Source: Algoriphagus sp.
Lineage (GTDB): Bacteria; Bacteroidota; Bacteroidia; Cytophagales; Cyclobacteriaceae
DNA: 64,000 nt
NCBI GenBank assembly: GCA_029945945.1
Contig: JAQSDM010000011.1
Span: 124,001 to 188,000, forward strand
Direction: 5' to 3'
The first letter of the stretch is position 1. Every line of letters starts with the position of its first letter. Positions 26,635 to 34,596 of the stretch are shown here, piece by piece. The position numbers and the translations under genes are program-made. The notes below the pieces were generated by a model, which was given only the letters and a program-made list of their open reading frames with translations, was not told the origin of the DNA and did not search any database.

Positions 26635-27429
26635 ATGCCCCGAAAAAACTCCAAAAATCCTAAATGGTTGATTGCACTTGCCTTTGTAATTCTGGCAGGA
26701 GGTTTTTGGGCAGTTTATCGATATTGGACTGCTTTTAAATATAGATACGAGTTTGAACATGCGGATGCCTCGGAGCGGGAAAGCTTGAAATTCCGGCATG
26801 TCTTCTACAGCATTTCGGATGGAGTTTTGGGATTGGACATTTCCCAATATCAGGACAAGATCCGATGGGAAGATTTCCAACTCAACCACCAAAATGAATT
26901 AATCGAATTCATCGTGGTTCGGGCCACTTTTGGGAAAGATCAAAAGGACATTCAATTTGAGCGTAACTGGAAAAACATTTCCGATCTGCCAGTTAAAAAA
27001 GGAGCTTATCATTATTATCGCCCGAACGAAAACAGCACGCTTCAGGCAGAGAATTTCATCAATACAGTCAAACTCTCACCGGGAGATTTCGCCCCAATCC
27101 TTGATATTGAGCGCCAATCCACTATCCAGACAAATGAGAATCTGCGAAAAGGAATCCGGAATTGGCTGGCTATCGTGGAAGCTCATTACGGCGTAAAACC
27201 TATCATTTACACCGGAGACAGCTATTTCCAGGACAATTTAGACGGGAATGATTTTCAGGATTACCCGCTTTGGATCGCGAATTATAACCTGGTTCGAAAA
27301 CCCAAAACCAATCATTGGGTGATTTGGCAGTTTTCCGAGAAAGGCGAAATGCCCGGAATCAAAGGGAAAGTGGATTTGAATGTGCTGAGAGGCGGATTTG
27401 AAAAACTGAATCAGCTGGTTATTCCCTAA
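26635..27429 (+). CDS. membrane-anchored GH25 lysozyme-family protein
   Basis: A 264-residue protein. A basic start (MPRKNSKNPK) followed by one hydrophobic helix (about 11-30) marks an N-in single-pass anchor with no cleavage site, so the enzyme faces the periplasm. GH25 motifs: GLDISQYQ (Asp68), FIVVRATFG, GAYHYYRP and the catalytic D-x-E in APILDIE (Asp157, Glu159), then PLWIANYN and GKVDLNV. It should cut the glycan strand of peptidoglycan. It is convergent with the esterase gene, 25 bases apart. Confidence 0.9.
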   Translation: MPRKNSKNPKWLIALAFVILAGGFWAVYRYWTAFKYRYEFEHADASERESLKFRHVFYSISDGVLGLDISQYQDKIRWEDFQLNHQNELIEFIVVRATFGKDQKDIQFERNWKNISDLPVKKGAYHYYRPNENSTLQAENFINTVKLSPGDFAPILDIERQSTIQTNENLRKGIRNWLAIVEAHYGVKPIIYTGDSYFQDNLDGNDFQDYPLWIANYNLVRKPKTNHWVIWQFSEKGEMPGIKGKVDLNVLRGGFEKLNQLVIP

Positions 27430-27454
27430 TTCCATACGAAGCAAAATTTTTGTC

Positions 27455-28630
27455 TCACTTCAAATCCAAATAGTTCAACACCGCTTTATCTCCTCTCAGC
27501 GCATGGGAAGGCATTGGATATTGATCGTTGAAAACCCGAAGATCTTCTGAAGGCAAAACTTTGACAAAGCTTTCGTCAAATTGATTGTTGACAAGGATTT
27601 TTCCAGCATTCAACCCCATATAATGACTCAGAAAATTGTAAACCGGATAGCGTTTATTCGGCCCATAATCATGGCGCTCAGCGGGTAAGTGCACATTATC
27701 GATCTTACTTTCGGCATCATACAACGCATACACTTTTTGCAAATAGGGCATTTCGATTCTGGGAGTATTTTTTGTCCAGTCTCCTCCATCAGAAACCAGC
27801 AGCATAGGACGAGGAGCACAAAGTGCTGCGATTTCGACATTGTTGGTTTGGTGGTGATCACTTTGATGGACGGGCATCCCGCTCTCACAGACGCAGCCTC
27901 CAAAAAAGTAAGCCGAAACCATCACCACCGGAACCGAAACTTTGATACGCGGATCGATAGCCGTGATCATGATGGTTTGGGTACCACCGCCGGATTCTCC
28001 GGTCACACCGATCCGATCGGGATCCACGTCAGGTCTGGAAATCAGATAATCGATCACCCGTTGGGAATTGTAAGTTTGAATCGAAAGAGCAATAGCAATT
28101 TTATGATCGACTTGTTTGGAATCTCCATACCCGATCATGTCATAGGCGAAAACCACCGCTCCCATTCGGGCAAAAGCAGCACTGCGCTTTTGGACACTCT
28201 CGCCAAAACGCAGATCCTGGCCATGTCCGTGAACGCTGAGAATTCCCGGACTTTTTTGAAAAGGTGCTGGAGCTAATGGACGATACAAATTGCCGATGAT
28301 GAAAAAGCCGGGGAAACTTTCGATCGCAATGTTTTCAACAATGTAACCGTCCATCTCTCTAGTGCTGTGAATAATGGTATTGAAGGGAGTTTCTCTTTTG
28401 GGCATTTGATCGAGTTTCATGCCGGAGATGATTCCCTGACGGATAACTTCAGAACGGTTTTCCCAGTCCGAGCGTGTAGTCCATTCGGAAGCCCATTTTT
28501 TCATTTGAATGTTTGCCTCGTCCTCGGTCCAGTAGGCACCTTGCGAAAGCCTATTTTCCTGAGCAAAAAGTGGGTTTACGTGTGAAATCAAAACCCAGAT
28601 CAAAACTAGAACTACGATACGTTTATCCAT
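27455..28630 (-). CDS. exported alpha/beta-hydrolase (acetyl xylan esterase-like)
   Basis: A 391-residue protein with a signal peptide (MDKRIVVLVLIWVLISHVNP, cleavage near LFAQ). The nucleophile elbow GESGGG places Ser213. A later Asp (SDGGDW) and His (AERHDYG) complete a plausible triad. Domain type is the large carbohydrate-esterase-like alpha/beta-hydrolase family of Bacteroidota (Abhydrolase_7 / acetyl xylan esterase group). The substrate is inferred only from the neighbouring sulfatase: an acylated glycan. It lies 120 bases downstream of the sulfatase gene on the same strand. Confidence 0.8.
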   Translation of the reverse strand: MDKRIVVLVLIWVLISHVNPLFAQENRLSQGAYWTEDEANIQMKKWASEWTTRSDWENRSEVIRQGIISGMKLDQMPKRETPFNTIIHSTREMDGYIVENIAIESFPGFFIIGNLYRPLAPAPFQKSPGILSVHGHGQDLRFGESVQKRSAAFARMGAVVFAYDMIGYGDSKQVDHKIAIALSIQTYNSQRVIDYLISRPDVDPDRIGVTGESGGGTQTIMITAIDPRIKVSVPVVMVSAYFFGGCVCESGMPVHQSDHHQTNNVEIAALCAPRPMLLVSDGGDWTKNTPRIEMPYLQKVYALYDAESKIDNVHLPAERHDYGPNKRYPVYNFLSHYMGLNAGKILVNNQFDESFVKVLPSEDLRVFNDQYPMPSHALRGDKAVLNYLDLK

Positions 28631-28750
28631 TTTTTCAAGATTTTTGGTTCTGGCTAGGCTTATTTACTTTGAAAGAAATCCCGTCAGAAAATACTCAAAG
28701 AAGTCGTTTTATCTGTCCGGGACAATCCCGATTTAAAAAATTGAAAGCAC

Positions 28751-30400
28751 TTATTTCAACACTAAACTTTTCACCGAAGGCACAAATCCTATCCGATGCG
28801 CCAACACATATAGAGAATCGCCGGCCTGCATTTCTATAGGTTTTTGGAAAATTGTCCAGACATCTTTGGTAGATTTTCGGTAGCCGATCGATGCTCCTTT
28901 TGTCGCAGAAGAAATTGAAACTTTCCCTGCGGAAAATTCCACTTGAGGCTCAGCCGTAGCCGGCGCTTCATCTTTTCCACCCCACCAGGCTCGGACCATT
29001 TCCATTTCGGGAATTGCACTCATATCCGGATAATCTTTCATCCATTGCTCATGCGCTGCACGGAGTTCTTTCAGCTTTTCCTCATAAGCTGGATTCCCAA
29101 CCAGATTTTTGAATTCGTAAGGATCGGTTTGGGTATCGTAGAATTCTTCCAAAGGCTTACTAGGAGCAAACCATCGCGCCTGATCAGGTGTCAGTTTCCC
29201 TTCCTCATTCAACTTCAATAAATGTAGCATTAGAGGATTTTGAAGTCGGTATTGAACATTCTGGTAGTTGGGTTTTTCAGGCATATAGTTGCGGATGTAC
29301 TTATATCGCCCATCCGAAACAGCCCGAACCCGATCGTATTCTGAGTCCATTCGATCTCTTCCCGCATAAATGTATTTCCGGAGTGTTTGAGATTTTTGCT
29401 TTCCCAGGAAAGCTTTTCCCTGAATGGTCTCCGGAATCTCCACTCCTGCCAGAGACAAAACAGTAGGACCCAAATCCACAAAACTCACCAATTGGGCATC
29501 GACGGTTCCGGGCTTTAGGAATGGTGCTTTGATCATCAAAGGCGCCCGCAAACCCCGGTCATACATTTCCCTTTTTGCATAGGGAAGCCCATCTCCGTGA
29601 TCAGAATAAAAGAAAATGATGGTGTTTTCATAAAGTCCATCTTCTTTGAGTTGCTTCAGGATCTCACCCACTTGAGAGTCCATCGTCATCACATTGGAGA
29701 CAAATCTTGCCATTACCGCCCTGCTGATCGAGTCATCTGGGTAATAAGGCGGAATCATCACATCTGCCGGATCCACCAAAAGCGGCTGATTAGCAAGCAT
29801 CCAAACCTGCGATTCATGGGTGGTTTCAATATTGAAAACAGAGAAAAACGGTTGATTCTTGTCGGGCCGATTTCTCCAATGTCCTTTGCGGCTGCTTTCG
29901 TCCCAAAGCGTGCCGGGGGCCACAAATTGGTAATCCTGCTTGGCATTATTGGTTACGTAATAGCCAGCCATTCTCAGGTATTCAGGAAAGCCTTTCATTC
30001 CCTCCGGAAGCATTGCGGAGTATGCTTTGAATCCCGTAGGATAAACATCAGATGCCGCTGCAGACATCCCCAAAGTTCTCATATGCTGGGCTCCGATCGC
30101 CGTCTGATAAGCTCCCGTTATTATTGAGGCCCGGCTTGGTGCACAGACACCTGCGGTGGAAAAGAGATTCGTATAACGCACCGATTCTTTTGCGAAAGCA
30201 TCTAAAACAGGGGTCTTCCCGCCAGTTCCTCCATAAGCGCCGAGATGCTGGGAAGACATATCTTCCGTCACAATCCAGACAATATTCGGACGATCGGGGT
30301 GATTGATTTGCTGCCCATTTACTCTTTCCTTCTGAAAAATTAAAAGAAAAATTATCAGTAGAAAATGGATAAAACCCCGGGATCGATTTACGTTTTTCAT
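28751..30400 (-). CDS. exported sulfatase (formylglycine-dependent, S1 family)
   Basis: About 549 residues from the ATG at 30400, which opens a signal (MKNVNRSRGFIHFLLIIFLL); a longer frame to 30502 lacks one. CAPSRASIITG carries the C-x-P-S-R motif, so Cys86 should be oxidised to formylglycine. IVWIVTEDMSSQHLGAYGG begins the metal site, and FFYSDHGDGLPYAKREMYD holds the second metal-binding block. It would remove sulfate esters from a carbohydrate in the periplasm. The matching anaerobic or FGE maturase is not in the window. It is divergent from the Gfo/Idh gene across a 274-base region with a palindromic operator. Confidence 0.92.
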   Translation of the reverse strand: MKNVNRSRGFIHFLLIIFLLIFQKERVNGQQINHPDRPNIVWIVTEDMSSQHLGAYGGTGGKTPVLDAFAKESVRYTNLFSTAGVCAPSRASIITGAYQTAIGAQHMRTLGMSAAASDVYPTGFKAYSAMLPEGMKGFPEYLRMAGYYVTNNAKQDYQFVAPGTLWDESSRKGHWRNRPDKNQPFFSVFNIETTHESQVWMLANQPLLVDPADVMIPPYYPDDSISRAVMARFVSNVMTMDSQVGEILKQLKEDGLYENTIIFFYSDHGDGLPYAKREMYDRGLRAPLMIKAPFLKPGTVDAQLVSFVDLGPTVLSLAGVEIPETIQGKAFLGKQKSQTLRKYIYAGRDRMDSEYDRVRAVSDGRYKYIRNYMPEKPNYQNVQYRLQNPLMLHLLKLNEEGKLTPDQARWFAPSKPLEEFYDTQTDPYEFKNLVGNPAYEEKLKELRAAHEQWMKDYPDMSAIPEMEMVRAWWGGKDEAPATAEPQVEFSAGKVSISSATKGASIGYRKSTKDVWTIFQKPIEMQAGDSLYVLAHRIGFVPSVKSLVLK

Positions 30401-30607
30401 ATTGGCTAAATTGGGCTGGTTCCTTAAGTTATTCCTTTTTCGATAAAATGCAGAATGGAGGTTGCCCTTCCTCGTAGTAGTTTCTACTTCCTCCAGAAAC
30501 AATTCCAGGAACCATCCGGGCTTTTGTCAAAATCGAAGCCCTGCTTTAGAAATTGAATTTTGGAAAATCATAAAAGAAAATTAGAAATCCCTCAAACCTG
30601 ATCTTTT

Positions 30608-30621
30608 TCAAAGCGCTTTGA
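30608..30621. promoter_or_regulatory. candidate LacI-family operator
   Basis: The perfect palindrome tcaaagcgctttga has the AAAGCGCTTT core of LacI/GalR-type operators. It lies 53 bases before the Gfo/Idh start and about 207 bases before the sulfatase start, in their shared divergent region. No LacI-type regulator gene is in the window. Confidence 0.6.
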
Positions 30622-30674
30622 CTTAAGGAGTTTGATTGGTAAATTAAATCCTTTCAACCCCCAAAAGCCTGTTA

Positions 30675-32186
30675 ATGGATTCCAATAAATTGAATCGAAG
30701 AGAGTTCATTGGTTCGGCAGCTACCGTCGCCGCTTCCATATCCATCGTCCCATCCAATGTAATCGCAGGCTTAGGAAAAGTGCCTCCTTCCGATCAGATC
30801 ACAGTTGCCAATATCGGTTGCGGTACCCAGGGCCTGCGGGAAATGGGGGAATTACTCCAAAACCCAAAAGTCCGGGTGGTGGCAGTTTGTGACTCCAACA
30901 AGTTCTCAACTGACTACATCGACTGGTCGGCAAATGGAATCCGAGATGATATCAGAGAAGTGCTCGAGGACAATTCCTGGTGGGAAGGCAAACCCGGAAT
31001 CCCCGGCGGACGGGACATTGGGCAGGAATATGTCGAGAAATATTACGCCAAAAACAAACCATCCCGTAAGTACAAAGGCTGTGCTTCCTACGAGGATTTC
31101 AGAGAACTTTTTGCAAAAGGAAAAGGAATCGACGCCATCAAAATCATGACTCCGGATCATACGCATGCCTCAATTGCTTTGGCAGCAATGAACAAAGGAA
31201 TTCACGTAGTCACACACAAACCGATTTCCAACCGGCTCATCGAAGGCCGAAAAGTCATTGAAAAGGCCAAAGAATCCGGTGTGATTACACATCTCCTCGC
31301 CTGGTCTGACCGACCGGAATATCGGCAAATCAAAGCCTGGATGGACGAAGGATTGATCGGCGAACTCAAGGAAATTCATAACTGGTCTTATCGCCCCGTT
31401 TGGCAGCAGTGGACCAAGCGGCCAACCGAACCTCAACCGATACCGGCAGGCTTCAATTGGGATCTTTGGCTCGGCCCTGTTCCGGAGATGCCTTATCATA
31501 AAAACTATACGCACAATGTCTTCCGCGGCTGGTATGAATTCGGCGGCGGATCTGTCGCTGACATGGGACATTACAGTCTTTTCCCACTTTTCGAAACCCT
31601 TGGAATCACCAAATCGCCGACAAGTGCCAGAGCTTTTGGCACCACGACACGTGAGGAAATCAATCAGGTCTATCAATGGGTAAAAAATGACGTGGCTTTC
31701 CCTGCAAGCTGCACGATCAAATGGAAATTTCCCGAGCAGGTTTCCCTTCCTGCCTTTGACCTTTTCTGGTACGATGGGGGAATGAAGCCATTTGCAATGG
31801 AGGAATTGGAAATGGATGGAAAAGACACGCCGGATGAAGGACTTTTACTGGTAGGCACAAAGGGCAAAATCCTGGGAGGTTTCCGGGGAGAAAATCCGGT
31901 GCTTTTACCGGAAAGTAAAATGGCTGCAAGACCTGAGACAGAACGAATCGACTCAAGAAGCGTGGAGAGAAATACGGCAGCCTGGGTCGAGGCGATCCAA
32001 TTAGGGGTGCAAACCCCGGGGAGTTTCATCCGGGCACAGACAATCACCGATACGATTAATCTGGCTTCGGTAGCGTTAAGAGCAAATAAGAAAGTAGATT
32101 TTGATGCTGAATTAGTCAAAATCACAAACGATGAAAACGCAAACCAATTCTTAACCCGTCAATATAGAACTGGCTGGGAAATATAA
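30675..32186 (+). CDS. Tat-exported Gfo/Idh/MocA-family oxidoreductase
   Basis: A 503-residue protein. The start LNRREFIGSAATVAASISIV is a twin-arginine signal. A Rossmann fold follows with the modified glycine motif ANIGCGTQGLREMG, VVAVCDSNK at the second strand and HVVTHKPISNR at the conserved E/H-K-P position. The C-terminal domain belongs to the secreted Bacteroidota branch with a bound nicotinamide cofactor. It probably performs redox chemistry on a sugar or glycoside in the periplasm. It is followed after 166 bases by a Tat-type TIM-barrel gene. Confidence 0.9.
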   Translation: MDSNKLNRREFIGSAATVAASISIVPSNVIAGLGKVPPSDQITVANIGCGTQGLREMGELLQNPKVRVVAVCDSNKFSTDYIDWSANGIRDDIREVLEDNSWWEGKPGIPGGRDIGQEYVEKYYAKNKPSRKYKGCASYEDFRELFAKGKGIDAIKIMTPDHTHASIALAAMNKGIHVVTHKPISNRLIEGRKVIEKAKESGVITHLLAWSDRPEYRQIKAWMDEGLIGELKEIHNWSYRPVWQQWTKRPTEPQPIPAGFNWDLWLGPVPEMPYHKNYTHNVFRGWYEFGGGSVADMGHYSLFPLFETLGITKSPTSARAFGTTTREEINQVYQWVKNDVAFPASCTIKWKFPEQVSLPAFDLFWYDGGMKPFAMEELEMDGKDTPDEGLLLVGTKGKILGGFRGENPVLLPESKMAARPETERIDSRSVERNTAAWVEAIQLGVQTPGSFIRAQTITDTINLASVALRANKKVDFDAELVKITNDENANQFLTRQYRTGWEI

Positions 32187-32190
32187 TTCA

Positions 32191-32276
32191 GTGATCAGTC
32201 TCGGTTACCCGTCATGTCGAGTGAGCGAGACATCTCATTCTTTGGAAAAGCTAAGTAATCAATCGTAGTATTCAGT
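32191..32276 (+). repeat. dispersed intergenic repeat, copy A
   Basis: About 86 bases that match copy B at 39261-39352 (opposite strand), sharing tgatcagtctc, the block atctcattctttggaaaag, and the end ttcagt. A 5-bp hairpin atgtc / gacat (32214-32218 with 32229-32233) is conserved with a compensated base pair in copy B. Confidence 0.75.
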
Positions 32277-32352
32277 CAAGTGAATGAAGTCCATAATGAC
32301 ATTTCTTAAATGACACAAATAATATAACCATTAACACTTAACCTTTTTAGCA

Positions 32353-33306
32353 ATGAACAATCGAAGAGAATTTCTAAAAACCGCAGGCCTTGCCTCAGCT
32401 GCTATCGGCCTGGGCTTACCTCAAATGGCTTTTTCGCCTAAAAATGCAGCTCCTGCTTTCAAGATTTCTTTGGCAGAATGGTCGCTTCAAAGACCTCTTT
32501 TTGCGAAGCAAATGGACCATCTCGACTTTGCAAAACTTGCAAAACAGCATCAAATAGACGCTGTAGAGTATGTCAATCAGTTTTTCATGGACAAGGCAAA
32601 AGACATGAATTACCTGAAGGAAATGAAAACCAGAGCGGACGGCGAAGGAGTCACTTCTGTCCTGATCATGTGCGATCGGGAAGGTATGCTGGGAGCGGCC
32701 ACTTCCGAAGAGCGCAAGCAAACGGTGGAGAATCACAAGAAATGGGTGGAAGCTGCCAAATTCCTCGGCTGTCATTCCATCCGGGTAAATGCCTACACCG
32801 CAATTCCCTATACAACCGATGAAAGATTGGCAAAAGATGCCTTGAACATTGCGAGCTCGGGATTGCGTCAGCTTTGTGAGTTTGCGGATGATTTTGATAT
32901 CAATGTGATCATCGAAAACCATGGAGGATTCTCCAGCGATGCCAAATGGCTTGCCGAAATGATCAAACAAACGGCACATAATCGGGCTGGAACTCTTCCT
33001 GATTTTGGAAATTTCAGAATCCACACCGAGGGCGAAAGAATCTACTCCTACGATTCTTACCGGGGTGTCGATGAACTCATGCCAAGAGCAAAGGGTGTCA
33101 GCATGAAGCCAACCGTATGGGATGACAATGGAAAAGAACATCCGCTGGATTATGAGCGAATGATGAAAATCGTGGTTTCACACGGATTCAACGGATACGT
33201 AGGCATTGAACACGGAGACAAAGACCGGGAGTGGGAAAGCATTGATGAGATTCGCGTGAATCTGGATATAGTGAGAAGGACTCTGGAGAATGCCAGAAAA
33301 TCGTAA
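32353..33306 (+). CDS. Tat-exported sugar phosphate isomerase/epimerase-like TIM-barrel protein
   Basis: A 317-residue protein of the AP-endonuclease-2/xylose-isomerase-like TIM-barrel family. MNNRREFLKTAGLASAAIG is a Tat signal. Metal-site positions are visible: VEYVNQF, the conserved IIENHGG with Glu and His, LPDFGNF, and VGIEHGDKD near the C-terminus. In related Bacteroidota loci such proteins work with Gfo/Idh enzymes on oxidised glycosides. The substrate is unknown. It is followed by a terminator. Confidence 0.88.
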   Translation: MNNRREFLKTAGLASAAIGLGLPQMAFSPKNAAPAFKISLAEWSLQRPLFAKQMDHLDFAKLAKQHQIDAVEYVNQFFMDKAKDMNYLKEMKTRADGEGVTSVLIMCDREGMLGAATSEERKQTVENHKKWVEAAKFLGCHSIRVNAYTAIPYTTDERLAKDALNIASSGLRQLCEFADDFDINVIIENHGGFSSDAKWLAEMIKQTAHNRAGTLPDFGNFRIHTEGERIYSYDSYRGVDELMPRAKGVSMKPTVWDDNGKEHPLDYERMMKIVVSHGFNGYVGIEHGDKDREWESIDEIRVNLDIVRRTLENARKS

Positions 33307-33333
33307 ATGATTTTCCCTGATAAAATTAAAGTA

Positions 33334-33369
33334 GCCACAAGGATCTCTGTCTTTGTGGCCTTTGTTTTT
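33334..33369 (+). terminator. Rho-independent terminator
   Basis: The stem gccacaa / ttgtggc with a 12-base loop is followed by ctttgttttt. It lies 27 bases after the TIM-barrel stop. Confidence 0.8.
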
Positions 33370-33395
33370 AACTTCGTGCCCAAATCTTCCCAAAA

Positions 33396-33788
33396 ATGAA
33401 ACAACAGCTCGGACAGATTGCAATACTTGTAAAAGAATACGACGAGGCAATCGCCTTTTACACTAAAGTCCTGGATTTCGAACTGATCGAAGACACCGTC
33501 ATGAGCGAGACCAAGCGCTGGGTTCGGGTTTGTCCTCCCGGTTCTTCCTGCCAGTTACTTTTGGCAAAAGCTGCCAATGAAGTTCAGGAAAGTCAAATCG
33601 GACATCAGGCCGGAGGCCGGGTTTTTCTGTTTCTTTATACAGATGATTTCTGGGGAGACTATCGAAAATACACTTCAAGAGGTGTGGAGTTTCTCCGCGA
33701 ACCGAGCCAGGAAGCCTATGGAATCGTCTCAGTTTTCAGGGATCTTTATGGAAATCTTTGGGATTTGATAGAGCCTTTGAAAAAGTAA
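33396..33788 (+). CDS. VOC-family protein (glyoxalase/dioxygenase fold)
   Basis: A 130-residue vicinal-oxygen-chelate domain protein with two beta-alpha-beta-beta-beta units: QIAILVKEYDEAIAFYTKVL opens the first, and VSVFRDLYGNLWDLIEP closes the second with the metal-ligand Glu. The His usually found in the first strand is Gln7 here, so metal binding may differ. The specific activity is unknown. It is a single gene between the Tat-enzyme cluster and the VF530 gene. Confidence 0.85.
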   Translation: MKQQLGQIAILVKEYDEAIAFYTKVLDFELIEDTVMSETKRWVRVCPPGSSCQLLLAKAANEVQESQIGHQAGGRVFLFLYTDDFWGDYRKYTSRGVEFLREPSQEAYGIVSVFRDLYGNLWDLIEPLKK

Positions 33789-33808
33789 TCAGTCGCAGTA
33801 ATCAGTTT
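33786..33808 (+). repeat. dispersed intergenic repeat, partial copy C
   Basis: taatcagtcgcagtaatcag plus a few bases resemble the right part of copies A (taatcaatcgtagtattcag) and B on its minus strand (tgatcagccgcagttttcag). The hairpin part is missing. Confidence 0.45.
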
Positions 33809-33908
33809 GCAAAATCGAATTTCAATCATCAACGGATACAAATTCTTGTCACGCGATTTAAATGGAGATTCTTAGCTAATTTTAAACTCAATCATTTTAC
33901 ATTTTAAA

Positions 33909-34163
33909 TTGGAAACACCCCAACTCAACAATCCTCTCCACGGTGTTACACTAGCCGATATCGTAGCCAATTTGGTGGGCTTTTATGGCTGGGAAGAACT
34001 CGGTCAGAGGATCAACATCCGATGCTTCACCCACGATCCTTCGATTAATTCCAGTTTGAAATTTCTCCGAAAAACACCATGGGCAAGGGAGAGAGTGGAA
34101 GGATTATATTTGAAAATGTTGAGGGATCAAAAAAAAGACACTTTAGGCCAAACCAAATTATAG
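33909..34163 (+). CDS. VF530 family DNA-binding protein
   Basis: An 84-residue protein that matches the VF530 family (PF09905) almost end to end: [52 protein letters not shown]. The family is described as DNA-binding with unknown biology. The start is TTG at 33909; no ATG lies in frame before NPLHGVTL. Confidence 0.9.
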   Translation: METPQLNNPLHGVTLADIVANLVGFYGWEELGQRINIRCFTHDPSINSSLKFLRKTPWARERVEGLYLKMLRDQKKDTLGQTKL

Positions 34164-34197
34164 ATAAGGAATGTTATCTTTTTTAAACTTGAAAAAT

Positions 34198-34404
34198 ATG
34201 AAACTCACTGCTTTAATTTCGGATGAATTGATCTCGGAAGTGATGAAGGTCTCAAAGGCCAAAAACATAACTGAGGCTTTAATAATCGCACTTTCAGAAT
34301 ATTTGTCAATCCAAAAGCTGAAAGCCTCTTCAAAGTTAATTGCCGCTGAGCCTTTGGAGTTTTATTACACTGCAGAGGAATTGCGAAAGAACAATAATTC
34401 ATGA
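34198..34404 (+). CDS. VapB-like antitoxin (orphan)
   Basis: A 68-residue protein from the ATG at 34198 (MKLTALISDELI). It resembles the VapB/DUF2191 antitoxin group: an N-terminal ribbon-helix-helix-like part, then ITEALIIALSEYLSIQKLKA and a short C-terminal tail with PLEF. A longer in-frame start at 34171 adds MLSFLNLKN, which does not fit the family. The stop overlaps an ATG as ATGA, the usual coupling with a PIN-domain toxin, but no toxin gene follows. Confidence 0.75.
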   Translation: MKLTALISDELISEVMKVSKAKNITEALIIALSEYLSIQKLKASSKLIAAEPLEFYYTAEELRKNNNS

Positions 34405-34448
34405 ATGGGGTTATTTTCGACCTCAAAGGCTACATAGTAAACCCTTAA
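34401..34448 (+). pseudogene. possible remnant of a VapC-like (PIN) toxin start
   Basis: The ATG in the ATGA overlap opens only 15 codons (MNGVIFDLKGYIVNP, then TAA). The pattern M-x2-V-I-x-D resembles the first strand and catalytic Asp of PIN toxins. The rest of a toxin is absent in all three frames up to the dnaN terminator. The evidence is thin, but the coupling position supports it. Confidence 0.35.
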
Positions 34449-34545
34449 TATTGACCACAGCCTTGAATGTGCAGTATATCAGTTCAAGAAATCTGTGACC
34501 ATCTGTGGTTTTATCAGAGCTAATCTGTGGGAAAATTTAAAACCA

Positions 34546-34576
34546 AAAAAAGCCTGAGCAGAACCCAGGCTTTTTG
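34546..34576. terminator. terminator of dnaN (possibly bidirectional)
   Basis: Arms aaaaaagcctg and caggctttttg enclose a 9-base loop. On the minus strand the stem is followed by a long T-run. It is 20 bases past the dnaN stop. Confidence 0.9.
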
Positions 34577-34596
34577 TCTTATAGAAATTGTGGTTG

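Noticed and set aside
27430..27454. A terminator between the convergent GH25 and esterase genes
   Set aside because: The 25-base gap has no stem; only an A/T-rich run.
32416..33141. Long open frame (about 241 codons) antisense to the TIM-barrel gene
   Set aside because: It lies wholly inside a well-supported gene, shows no family resemblance or signal, and looks like a mirror of the codon bias of the sense strand.
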